From Membranipora membranacea (Eukaryota; Bryozoa; Gymnolaemata; Cheilostomatida; Membraniporidae): a stretch of DNA of 60,000 nt. This document shows positions 49,910 to 60,000 of the stretch, piece by piece (positions within the stretch are counted from its first letter, which is position 1; each line of letters opens with the position of its first letter). Where the stretch lies: assembly GCA_914767715.1 (NCBI GenBank), contig OU612065.1, positions 10,418,001 through 10,478,000 on the forward strand, in the 5' to 3' direction. Below the pieces are notes generated by a model that worked only from the letters and a program-made list of their open reading frames with translations, was not told the origin of the DNA and ran no database searches. The translations under genes were made by a program, and so were the position numbers.

Positions 49910-52900
49910 TTATAACATGAAAGTATCCAAGTCTTCACAGCTTGGTCGCTTATCTGGGTCAGCTTCTAGGCTCATCAATATAAGATCCCTCAACGTTGGA
50001 TGAAAACCTTTCATATTTTCTCCTGACTCAAGTTCTCCTCGCTTAGCCAGTTTGATAACGCTTTCCAGTCTAGAGCGTGTGATGTGAGATTGTTCAGAAA
50101 CGCAAGCGACCATGTGGTAGATAACGATGCCCAAACTCCAAACATCAAACGATTTTGTATAATATTCATCAGGACAATAGTTATATGGATGAGTTCCACA
50201 ACGACCATTGTTTTCCTCGGGCTTCTCTGCACACAGTTCTCTAGCTAGACCAAAATCGATGAGCACTACCTCTTGAACTGTGTCGTTATTTACCCTCAGC
50301 AAGATATTTTGCGGTTTCAAATCCATATGTATGTACCCTTTAGTGTGAATCAATTGCAGACCTTGAATGATTTGGTGAGCTACCCCTATCATATCAGAAT
50401 CTGCATCCTCTGGTCTCAATTTCTCGCTCCACTTCAGTAAATCAGTCTCATAGTAATCCATCTCCAGGAACAGACTCATACCTGTATGTCAAATAACGGT
50501 TCAGGTTTTGTTTGTTTGCGTCAATTGTAATGGATCAGATCTAATTGTTTGAGGGTTATGCTGCAAGCAAGTGCCAATTTAAATTAAATGCAAGGTAAAT
50601 TATCATATACACAAATCAAAACAAAAAAGGGATGTATGGATGAACAAATTAGCCTGGGCAGTGTGTCTGTCACCAAACCCAGAGTCCGAGACAGACAGCC
50701 CGCGCTGTTTTTATCAACTTAAATCCCTTTTTTATTTGACACAAGGCAACTAGGACTATTTTATGAATGGCCTCAAATTTTTAATAAACTCTCTTTTATT
50801 AAACACTCATACCAGTGAAGACTATTTGCTTGCAGATGATGGAAGGACTGGTTTACAATAAGATAATGCCATTTTCGCTCATAAGACATTTCTTTACTCA
50901 AAACTTATAATTTACGATATCTAATCTAACCCCGGATCATCTCGAGAGCTTGTCGGATGTTTGGTGAGAATTTAGGCTGTTCCCCACTACTTTTCAGCTG
51001 GACATACTTGATAACATCAATCATATGTTCTACATCTATTGTCATTTCATGGCGATCAGGATTGGCTTGGATCCATCTATCATAAACTTGAGCTATGTTC
51101 TCGTCTCCAGTGAAGACGTCATGTTGAAGCACAGCTTCTTGGCAGCTTTGTAGAAAACATCCAATCCCAATTGTGTCATTGTTTGACAAGTCAGATATAC
51201 GCTTGTCTGTATAGTTCTCCTCCAGATCAAGGTCAACTCGCTTGATGGCTTTTGAATTACCGTATCTGTATATTATTGAGCTATTCTGGTGATATATCTC
51301 TACCCGCTGTTGAACTGGCAAATAAAAGGCGTGAGGTATAACCTGTACTGGCAAAGATTGAATCTTTCATCAGCAGTATAATATTAGTACAATCGACTGG
51401 ACTGATTATGCTTCCCTCATATCAAGAAAGTATAAAATATTTTGACATATTTCCTCATACAATATAGCAAGGACTACGTGTAATGCACTTCAATATCTTA
51501 AAGCTAGCAGCAATATTTTGCTGAACTAATCATCAGCTCTGATCCTATTACTGAATAGCCATATCACTACCGCCACAAAATGGGTTGGCAATGATATTGT
51601 TCGAACAGAGTCTACATGTCCTGCAAATGCTAAAAACCATCAAAGATAAATATGTTGGCCCGATTCAATTTTCTATATCCATGAAAAATGATCAGTTTTT
51701 TAATGGAACTACAAGCCGAGAGAAACAGTACAATCAAGCAAGTATAAATACGTTGAGACATTTACAACCAAAACTAACCCTTCTCGCCATTAGAGACTGC
51801 GTACATTGGGTATTTTGTATCAAAGAAGTCATCATCTCGGAACATGTTTCCACTGCGGAGCATCTTTTCTATACGATCGATTGCAGTCTCTGAGAGTTGT
51901 ATACCCTTAACAAATGAGCAAATAACTCAACACTATCAATAGGTTCTTTTACAGCAGTTGCGTGAAGGACGGTATTCATTACTCAGTTTTAACATAAGGC
52001 TGAATTTTACAGGTCAGCTTGATCCAATAACGATTGTAAAATTTAAAAAAAACAGCTCTCATATTTGTCTTACTGCTAAATGCTATGCACATAGTAAAAT
52101 AAGTCTCCCGTAGTTATGACAATGACAGAAATCTTTTTTTCTGTTATTATGCAGAAACTTCTTGTTGTATAGTAATTTTAGGTTTTAAACACCGCAAAGT
52201 AAATCATGTGCTTGTAGTCCTATGAGTTTATGCAGTGGGGAGATGAGGTGATGAAAAGGGTTGATCTTCAGACGCATAAGGCTTTCTGTTCCTATAGGTA
52301 ATACACATAGGATCCCCTTTTTAAAGTAAAACAGAATCTATAATTCTTATATGAGTTCCCGGGTCGGGAAGCCTCGGTCATTACACACTAACTAAATACA
52401 CCACTGGAATCAAGTCGGCAATCTCCATATGGTGTTGACCTTAGAATTTTTAATTTTGACTTTAATTTTGTCTAAATTGGAAGTCAATGTTAGAAATCGC
52501 ATGAGTATATGCAGAATATTTTGTTGATCCCAGATATGCTTGTATTATTTCTATAACTTGTGTTTTGGCTACGAAATTGAGCTTGCCATACACCTCACTT
52601 AACTTGGAAAATTTGTGCCAGTTTACGAAGCAGCGCCATTGACTGTGCACCCCATATAGGTATTATATAGTGTATAAAATAACTCTATGGTCCGCCCCCT
52701 TATAAGTTTGTACCCATTGCTGATGAACTTACCACAGGGAGACTTTTGTAACTGCTTGATTGAGAATCTGCACCACTCACGTCGTTCAAATCTTCAGAGT
52801 TACTGGGGTACTAAAATGTAAAGAGAATAACATTGTCACCTGAGGACATCGCAGAGGTACTCACTCTTTCAACAGCAATGTTATAATGACAAAAGCTTTA

Positions 52901-53585
52901 CAGAAGATTTAAAGAAAGCTTCCAACAGTGGTCACAACATATTAGAAAAGGGATACATACAAGCAATTAGATAAGGCATCTGCCACCGCTTGAAACCATC
53001 TTAACATTTACCTCGATAACATTTGGGAGGTTCTTTATTGTACTGCCCAACTCTTCAAAATGATAATCCTTAGTTGGTGCGTTGTCTTCTTCAAGCTTCA
53101 AAACAGAAAAATCATCACAAAATGACGGAACTTATTCTAGCTTACTAAACCAAGATTATCTTTATTACATTTAGTGCTCTAAATCATCTAGAAACAGATC
53201 AAGAGAGATAGAATAGCCTGTGTATAGAGCTGCTCTAAAACAAAAAAAATTCACCCATTGAATTGGAACAACTAAGTCAGATTGTAGCAGGTCTGAGAAT
53301 GATGGGTAATTGCTGAGAGGCTATCATGAGATGTCGAGGGAAAGGGAAGTTCTACCCGCTGCTATGGTCTTCAAACCACCATGGTCATACAGCAGGTAAG
53401 ATAAGATAAGATAAGATTTATCACAACCCTCACATATAGCCTTGTAACAGTGTTTTTTTTATCAGAGTTCGGAGTAGTTTACAAAATACAAGATTCATTT
53501 AAAAGCAATTAATTTAGTTGGCCATATTCACTGATATAGTGTGACTAATGATGCCTCATTGACTCACCTTCCCATTTCTGTCCAT
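49910..53585 (-). CDS. Divergent protein kinase
   Basis: Predicted Ser/Thr-type kinase. Exons in phase on the minus strand: about 53574-53585 (possible start MDRNGK), about 53012-53090, 52738-52815, 50931-51363, 49910-50481. The last exon is a clear C-lobe: hinge SLFLEMDYYETDLLKW, catalytic loop IHMDLKPQNILL (HMD in place of HRD), IDFGLA metal-binding motif, PDEYY in the APE position, DVWSLGIVIYHMV and DPDKRPS. The exon before it carries a possible N-lobe: KAIKRVD (candidate strand-3 lysine), QEAVLQHDV (candidate helix-C glutamate) and ENIAQVYDRWI. No glycine-rich loop is visible, and about 40 residues separate strand 4 from the hinge, an insert position also used by eIF2-alpha kinases. The assignment to a kinase subfamily is open; the upstream exons are less certain than the last two. 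Short 3' spacer to MARCH5, which is convergent. Confidence 0.75.
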
Positions 53586-54092
53586 ACTTCTGCTACTTCT
53601 GCTTCTGCCTTTGAAAATACCTGTCTGAAGAGTAAAACTGCAGGTAATTATTTTAGCACTTGATCCATAAAGACATGACAATATAGTTTTTGATACTATA
53701 TATATTATTACTCTATGGTTATAACTATATATATATTAAAATTGTGCTAGTGCAAAGTGCCATTGTTGCTTGTCAGACTTTGTGATCAAGGCACCATTGC
53801 ATTGGCAGGGAATAGAAGTATATTTCTCCAGACAAATACAAATGCAATATTGATGACACATTTAATATTTATGAGAAAAATAAAATGGTTCTTGTCTGCC
53901 AGGCTAATATAAAATGTTTTGGTCTGTAGGGAGTCTTTAGGTTTTTATTATTCAGTCCAGTTGTGTTCTCCTCTGTCTAGATGTAAATAACATGGGTCTC
54001 AAGTGACAGAACCGATATATTGATATATTTCTCGGCTTCCAAAGACAACACCCGACAATGTTTTCAACAGTTGGTTATAGTGCATGGGGATC

Positions 54093-54250
54093 AGGAATAG
54101 CTCAGATGGTAGAGTAGTTTATCGCAGGATCACGGGTTCGATCCTCTGTGGTGGTCGCTGATACAACCCCCCGATTTCACTGCTGCAATCATAGTCAACC
54201 TTAAAAACGGATTCTGCTCTTTCTTATACAAATACCTAGCCAGAAGCTGT
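54093..54250 (+). mobile_element. tRNA-derived SINE-like repeat
   Basis: An A box (TAGCTCAGATGG) and a B box (GGTTCGATCC) lie about 35 bases apart, closer than in an intact tRNA, and no acceptor stem is seen. The following body includes CCCCCCGATTTCACTGC and AGTCAACCTTAAAA, resembling in layout the element at 8306-8560. Not a functional tRNA gene. Confidence 0.5.
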
Positions 54251-54312
54251 AAAACATCATAAAGAAAACACCTGGTCCAATATCGGATCCCTCACACCTC
54301 AACATAACATTA

Positions 54313-54855
54313 TCAATGCTCCTTCTTTATCAAGACAGCTAAGGAGTGGGACTTTTTGTCAGAAAACAGCGAGAGTATCTCATACCGCCTGATATGACAT
54401 AGTTTTCTAATACAATATGTTATAGATGGTGTTTCCCGGTACACATCGACGCGGAACAATATATGACATATGGGACAACAAGTTCCTGGAGCCACGAATA
54501 AAATTTGTGTCTGGAGCGATACGTCTACAAGTGAGACTACAGGTGTGAGTGTGACCCCAGCCCAAACCCATGAAAGCGCATCAATAACAATTGTTCTTTG
54601 CTTATCTAGATGTTCATTAAAACACTTTAGACTTTCCTTGCGTTCAGTGTGTTTAGTCAAGGAGTGATAGGTACTTTTCAATTTATTCAATACCTTTCTG
54701 TCAGCAGAGGTCCACAGTACCAGCAGGGAGAATAGTACCAGTGATGAACGTAGTGATAATATTTCACAAACTTGTCTGGGAAATCCCCTTAGATTAAGAA
54801 CCCAGTAATGTTTGTGTAAATACTTTTCTGTACCGGCCCACAAAACGATTGACAT
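54313..54855 (-). CDS. Hypothetical 180-residue membrane-like ORF
   Basis: The longest unexplained continuous ORF of this part of the window. It opens MSIVLWAGTEKYLHKHY and has two hydrophobic stretches (ILSLRSSLVLFSLLVLW and a longer one around VTLTPVVSLVDVSLQTQ) and a cysteine cluster (CCPICHILF). I do not recognise it. It has no visible introns, unlike neighbouring genes, so it could be an exon, a degraded coding remnant or chance. Confidence 0.25.
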   Translation of the reverse strand: MSIVLWAGTEKYLHKHYWVLNLRGFPRQVCEILSLRSSLVLFSLLVLWTSADRKVLNKLKSTYHSLTKHTERKESLKCFNEHLDKQRTIVIDALSWVWAGVTLTPVVSLVDVSLQTQILFVAPGTCCPICHILFRVDVYRETPSITYCIRKLCHIRRYEILSLFSDKKSHSLAVLIKKEH

Positions 54856-55583
54856 TGATGTTATATATGGAATCTGGCTAAATTACTGTCCTTGACATTT
54901 ATTGATAATCCACGGACAAATATTTCTAGAACTGCTGACTGGAATAGAAGGAAATTCTTGAGAGAATAACAATTACTATTAGTCTTGACCCCAATAACCC
55001 AGCATGGCTACTTCTAACGCACAACTCATGACAAGTTTGTTATGGTCTGGTTAGGGGCCCTTACAAGTCTACTCAAAAACCTCTAGCAAGCAAAAGTCTC
55101 TGGCAAACAACGTTTGACTCATGACTGGCCCCAGGTTTTTCTCCTGTTTGAAGGTAATTCACTCTGGACAGCACTTCCCTCTGCTTTGTTTGAAAGACTT
55201 CCTCCAAAGCTGTTCATATGTATCCTGTTTGATGCAACAAGGTATGTTGGACAGCTTAGAAGGTAGTAGTCATTCAAATTCAATACTTAAGTCATGTGCT
55301 GTTTAAATTTCTTTGGACTCCTATAATCTAAAGATTTGGATGTATTTTCAATATCATGAATTACCTTTAAACAAAAGTAAAAACCAGGGGGAGTCAAACA
55401 TTGCCAGCGAAGCTCAGTATTGGAGTAGACCGGTGGGTTAAAAACAGCCACAGGTAGCATAAGTCTCAGGTCGGCCGGCTCACCAGAGTCTAGGATAGAC
55501 CAAGTTGCCAAATGCTTCTTAGAGTCATTATTATTGGACTAAGATATCATATTGGCCAGAAGCAGCCTAGCTGTAGCTCTAAC

Positions 55584-55614
55584 CAATGAACTAAACCTCC
55601 AGGTTTAGTTCATT
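55584..55614. mobile_element. 31-bp palindromic mini-insertion, site B
   Basis: CAATGAACTAAACC, a 3-base centre, and GGTTTAGTTCATT. Perfect 8-bp direct repeats GCTCTAAC flank it (55576-55583 and 55615-55622). The matching right arm of the host element, near 57870, lacks the palindrome and reads straight through, which supports an insertion event after the host element formed. Confidence 0.75.
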
Positions 55615-56682
55615 GCTCTAACTCCTTGCTGTAACTGCTCTATAAAATAATGGCACGGACAATTTTTGATGGCAGGGAACTGATCGCATATTAAACTTCA
55701 TTGATTGATTTCTTCAGTAAAATTCACCGGGTGTACCCAGTTGTAGGTGGTCATATTTAGAAATTAAAAGGTGTTTTGTTTTTGCATTATATGTGTGGGG
55801 ACATAACTCCTATTCTGTGTAATCTTACTAATCTAATCTTCAGGGAATTCCAGGTTGAAACTGCATTGTGGGGATTTTGTTGACTTGCCAATTTATTTAC
55901 CAGGTAAACTTGCAGAAGTCTGCTCGTGTTAGATCAGGACAAATTTAAAATTTTCAATAAGTATAATGTCAGATCTTTATGAGGATAGTATGATACTGTC
56001 TTGCCGCAGCATATCCGCAATATTTCTCAAAATTGCCTATAATAAATTCAGTAAAAGGTGTTTCTAGGGTGGAACAACGTGCTGAATCCAAAATTAAGGG
56101 TGTACCCAGTTGTAGCGATCATGTCAGCGGCAGCGCGGCAGCATATCCTCATTTCTTCTAAAAATCGCTTTCGATGAGTGAAATATTAAGAGTTTAAGGG
56201 TATAACAACGTGCTAAATATAAAGAAATAAGGGTGCAACATAGAACAAGTTTGATCCAATCGCCTGTGATGTAACTGAAAATGATCTCTTTTGGTTTGAT
56301 GGTATAGTTACATCTTGTGTCTGATAATGTCCTGTATTTATGCTGCGTGTAATGATTTAGTGTTGTGTGTTGATGGTGAGTTATATTGGGAGAATTCTTG
56401 TGAGTTGGATAGTGTGAGATGTTAATAAGGAAAGAGTGAGCTGATAGAATTGCTACTTTTATTCTCGATCCCAATATCACAACTGACAATAGTTAGGGGA
56501 ACATTACATTATATATTATACTCATTAGTGATGCACAGCATTAAAAGGAAACACTATTAACATACTAGGGAGATTAATTGCTCATTATTTTTAACTGACA
56601 CAATCTATTTATAAATCAATCATTAGGGTCCGGACATTCCTCTGTCAATATCCAGATATAACACCTGCATGCCTTTTGCTCC

Positions 56683-56765
56683 CGATCCACTGGTCACGCT
56701 GCGGCTTGACCAGTGGATCGGGGGGGGGGGGGCACTCGGAATGCAGGCAAATGGACCAAACTTGG
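56683..56765. repeat. Hairpin block with poly-G run, dispersed family
   Basis: CGATCCACTGGTCA and TGACCAGTGGATCG form arms, followed by a run of G and then ATGCAGGCAAATGGACCAAA. The last part resembles 39038-39112 and, in reverse, 44343-44440. Confidence 0.55.
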
Positions 56766-58087
56766 TCTAATGTACCCAGTTGTAGCAATCATGTCAGCGG
56801 AAGATCGGCAGCATATCGCAATTTTTCTCAAAATCGCTAATAATAAGTGAAATGTTACGAGTTTAAAACAAGGGTATATCTAGGGTAGAACAACCTGCTG
56901 AATTCATAACTGAGAGTGCACCCGGTTGTAGCAATCATGTCAGCGGCAGTGCGGCAGCATACCTGCAATTTTCTTCACGATCAGTTTGAAATGTTAAGTG
57001 ATTAATATGGTCAGCAGGAGACACGACTATATGTATGATTTTAACAAGATATTCTATCACATCATTTTGGAAGGTGGTCAGCGACAGCACTACATCTCAA
57101 CGAGAACAAGACAAAAAGCAGCCTAGACGTAAGACTGCTCAAAACATGAGAGCGTGAGACAAATTTGATGTATGAAAAAAGTGTGTACATAGTTGAAGAG
57201 GTCAGGCGCAGCACTACTGCATATCCCAAATATTCACACTATCGATATGTGATTAGTGTGAAGTCAAGAGTTTGATGCAGTTGGCACAAGTCAAGACTAA
57301 AGTCCTGTGTTTTACATTGTATATGTTTTATCATTGCATGAGGTGGTCGGTGAGAGACAGCGCTACCGCATATCCCCATATCATATCATTAGCATGTTAG
57401 GAAAGTATGCGAAGCTGGCATATCTAAGTTTTTCAGACTCTGACAGTTATGCAAAAGATATCCAGCCGAAAAATGACATAAGAGGCAATTGAAACAACAA
57501 ATGTTGTTTGTAATTGCCCCAAGACAGTGGTCTTAGGACCATACAATATCATACTAGTCCCAAAAGAAGTTTGACACAATTCAATTTTTCAATTTGTTCT
57601 GGTCTGATACGGGCAGACTTATCTACAAGTTTACTTAGTGAATTAATTGCCAACAAAATCCCACAATGCAATTTCAACCTGGAATTCCCTCATGATTAGA
57701 TTAGTTATTTCCCCACACATATAATGCCAAAACAAAACACCTTTCAATTCCTAAATATGACCACTACAACTGGGTACACCCGGTGAATTTTACAGAGCAT
57801 ACACCAATGAAGTATAAAAAGTTATCAGTATCCTGCCATCAAATATTGTCCGTGCCATAACAACTTATGCTATAGCTGCTTCTGGCCTAATATATGCTCT
57901 CTTGATTAGCGACTTACAGAGCTCTCTGGAGTCTTGATTGGTGAGGTAGACTACGATGGCTGGCTCCTACTCAACTGTCGCCTGTCATTACACCTATTGC
58001 TGTAACTAATTATTAGAACTAAAAATGGCCATGTCTATGACCAAAAATATATCACTGTTACAGGTAGGTTCCTGAAAGTTTACTATG

Positions 58088-60000
58088 GCTGATAGCCTTG
58101 CAGACACAGAGGGTGTTTCTGCTGCCACAAGGAGAGTTGCACTACTAGATGAGCAGGCGCCGCTTACATTGGTGAGTCTCAGTTTTCAATGACATTTAAA
58201 GGTCATAGATGAAAAAATTAATTAGCAGTTGAAGTTAACTGATTGCGGGGCTTTTGAATACCGCTGCTGGAAGAATAGAATTACATATGTCACAGCATAT
58301 CCAGAACAGCTCAACATTTTCTAACAACTGCAGAAGTTTATATAGCAGAGCACTCCCAGATTACGAGCCAGATTTCAAGGCCTCTATGTTGCAAAATCAA
58401 TTATCGACCATCCCATCATTGATAAATGGAAAGCAAATTGTATCACTCATCAATGATTTAACACAAGAGCTTGACCAAATCCAGATTGAGATTACAAAGA
58501 TCTCAGACTGACATTTATAATAGAAAACTATCTGCTATGTACATCACTAAAAGTAGAGAAATTCCTGTTGTATTTCAAAGTACATAGAAGGCAACCCAAT
58601 AAATATTAAATGTTTTGAAGATTATGCCATACATGTTTTGCACTGTGCGTGTTGTACTGCATATGTTTTGCTACCTATGTTTCACTGCCCACGTTTCACT
58701 GCCAAGATACATATATATATGTATATATATATATACTATTTTTTTCTCAATATTCCAGACGAATGTGGACATAAATGATTCATTGAGACAGGAGGCTTAC
58801 GCCTACGTGAGTTTACCTTTATTATTTTTGTACTTAGTATTTGAAAATAATTGGTACACAAAGGGAGTGTTGGTAAATTTTACCTCTCAGTACTAGAACA
58901 AAAACCGTTTCCATAAATTACATTATTTTGCCAGGATAAACTGAAGAAATTTTCTAATTTTGATTCATAATACCATACTTTAAGTACTGGAGAGCTGATA
59001 GTAGAATTCCATTATCGACCACTTTCCCCACCCAAGTTGTTGATATTGGAAAGCTACTCCCATCAATCCCGGCACAGTTGGATTGCATAAAATAACAATA
59101 TCATAGTCATGATTATAAGTTTATCAATGTATGATTATGACAACAAACAATGTCTCTGTTAGCCATCCTGGCCTGGTAGTATTATGAAATATGGCCGGAG
59201 CATAGTAACGATAAATGACAAGAAATATGTGCTATAACCCAAAAACAAAATATTCTTCGGTCTTCAGCAGCTTTGATAACCATCCACAATATTCAATTCA
59301 ATGATCTAAATCATGGTGTGCATTGGGACTATTCTCCTGTGAAGCATTCACACTAGAAGAGGATACCACAGCGTCTGAGCCAGGTGACACAATGCTGCAG
59401 CCGAGAAGGCTGCCAATACTTTATATGACATTATTTCGATGTGTATAAAATAATTATTTTTAATATAGCTGTGACATTTACTTTTTTCCTGACAAGAAGG
59501 TGAAATCTTACATTAGAAAAAAAATTCTTGGAATCGCACCATAGGTATAGGATCTGCTCCATGGAGTGATATTTCACGATGTTTATCAAAAAGCTGACCA
59601 TTTTCTTTTTGAACAATCTACCATCTAATAAACTTACAGCAAAGCATTGGTACCATATTATGTTTACTTAGCTTGACATATTTGTATTATTACCATAGGA
59701 TGTTATATCAAACCTGAGAGCTATGGGTATCTGTACCTGTTCTCTAATGAGACCACATCTAATTTGTTTCCCTAAACACAAGTCCAATCAATCAAACAAT
59801 CTTCTAGTTTCTAATGAGAAGACTACAGCTTGAATAAATTACTCAGACCCGTTCCCTTCTATAAATTATATTGATCAAATTCTGTGTATTTTTGTAGAAT
59901 CCAAATATATCAGCCAAAATGAAAAAAACATTCACAGATATGCTCAAAACCATAACCATCAACCAAGACACAGAGGCATCATATTTATACGCCCAGTTTG
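58088..60000 (+). CDS. 5' part of an unrecognised gene, runs off the window
   Basis: Predicted exons: 58088-58171 (start MADSLADTEGVSAATRRV, ending phase 0 before GTGAGT), 58759-58806 (TNVDINDSLRQEAYAY, phase 0), about 59698-59725 (DVISNLRAM), then from about 59919 to the window end (KMKKTFTDMLKTITINQD, EASYLYAQF). Splice phases agree for a continuous reading frame. The protein start is hydrophilic and helical in character, without signal peptide or recognisable domain; the rest of the gene is needed to name it. The ATG at 58088 is favoured because the short exon after it ends at a good donor. Confidence 0.5.
58284..58511 (+). CDS. Small single-exon ORF inside an intron
   Basis: A 75-85-residue reading frame (starts possible at 58254 or 58284) with a plausible helical C-terminal half (IVSLINDLTQELDQIQIEI) and an AATAAA signal about 90 bases after the stop (near 58600). 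It lies in the first intron of the gene starting at 58088, same strand. No family recognised. It may be an alternative 3' end of that gene, a separate small gene or chance. Confidence 0.3.
   Translation, partial: HMSQHIQNSSTFSNNCRSLYSRALPDYEPDFKASMLQNQLSTIPSLINGKQIVSLINDLTQELDQIQIEITKISD

Larger units (their letters stand above)
53586..55549. other. Spacer with SINE-like repeat
   Basis: Apart from the ORF at 54313-54855 listed separately and the tRNA-like repeat at 54093, no gene is supported. Small AT-rich arrays lie near 53697-53740. Confidence 0.4.
55550..57892. mobile_element. 2.3-kb non-coding element with long terminal inverted repeats
   Basis: The left end (TTGGCCAGAAGCAGC, then a 300-bp arm through TGGCACGGACAATTTTTGAT, CACCGGGTGTACCCAGTTGT, GGAATTCCAGGTTGAAA) returns in reverse complement at the right (57600-57892: TTTCAACCTGGAATTCC, ACAACTGGGTACACCCGGTG, TTGTCCGTGCCATAA, GCTGCTTCTGGCC). 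The interior consists of about seven diverged units of roughly 130-155 bp carrying TGTACCCAGTTGTAGC, ATCATGTCAGCGG and GCGGCAGCATAT (starts near 55735, 56098, 56768, 56918, with partial ones near 55990, 57065, 57195, 57343). No transposase is encoded, so movement would depend on another element. Site B of the mini-palindrome is inserted in the left arm, and a GC-rich hairpin block (56683-56765) interrupts the unit array. Confidence 0.75.

Noticed and set aside
51585-51893. 102-codon plus-strand ORF
   Set aside because: It lies in an intron of the kinase gene on the opposite strand, with no domain or splice context.

Overview
The window is eukaryotic and metazoan: split genes with short GT-AG introns, AT-rich intergenic DNA full of small non-coding repeats, and animal-type genes (a Frizzled-type cysteine-rich domain receptor, a Skeletor-like DM13/DOMON protein, a MARCH5-type membrane RING-CH ligase). 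The compactness and gene mix fit an early-branching animal, most likely a demosponge. That assignment is inference; no species marker is present.

Layout. (1) 1-3963, minus: 3'-truncated pescadillo (PES1) gene. (2) 3964-5928: spacer dominated by a 692-bp palindrome with tRNA-like cores. (3) 5929-9625, plus: complete MAK16 gene. PES1 and MAK16 are head to head, and both families act in 60S ribosomal subunit assembly. (4) 11189-14447, minus: unrecognised Ser/Pro/Tyr-rich protein with a C-terminal membrane segment. (5) 14609-18318, minus: receptor with an N-terminal Frizzled-like CRD and about six or seven membrane segments; one linker exon needs a frameshift. (6) 18970-25960, minus: non-canonical nucleotidyltransferase (MTPAP/TUT1 type), 13 exons joined in phase. 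(7) 25961-36836: gene-poor repeat island with a fold-back element built of 15-bp tandem repeats, a roughly 700-bp palindrome and several small hairpin elements. (8) 36837-43709, plus: Skeletor-like secreted, probably GPI-anchored protein, 15 exons. (9) 43710-46615: repeats. (10) 46616-49429, plus: MARCH5-type E3 ligase. (11) 49910-53585, minus: divergent protein kinase. (12) 53586-58087: an unrecognised 180-codon ORF and a 2.3-kb element with long terminal inverted repeats. (13) 58088-end, plus: 5' part of an unrecognised gene.

The most unusual signal is not a protein gene. Three nearly identical palindromes of 31-40 bp (27872, 45744, 55584) share ends CAATGAAC/GTTCATT. Two are flanked by perfect 8-bp direct repeats and the third by an imperfect one, the pattern expected of a very small mobile palindrome. 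It is part of a wider set of hairpin-forming repeats in the window. Splice sites were chosen by eye from GT/AG, pyrimidine tracts, reading-frame phase and family resemblance; no alignment or transcript was available.
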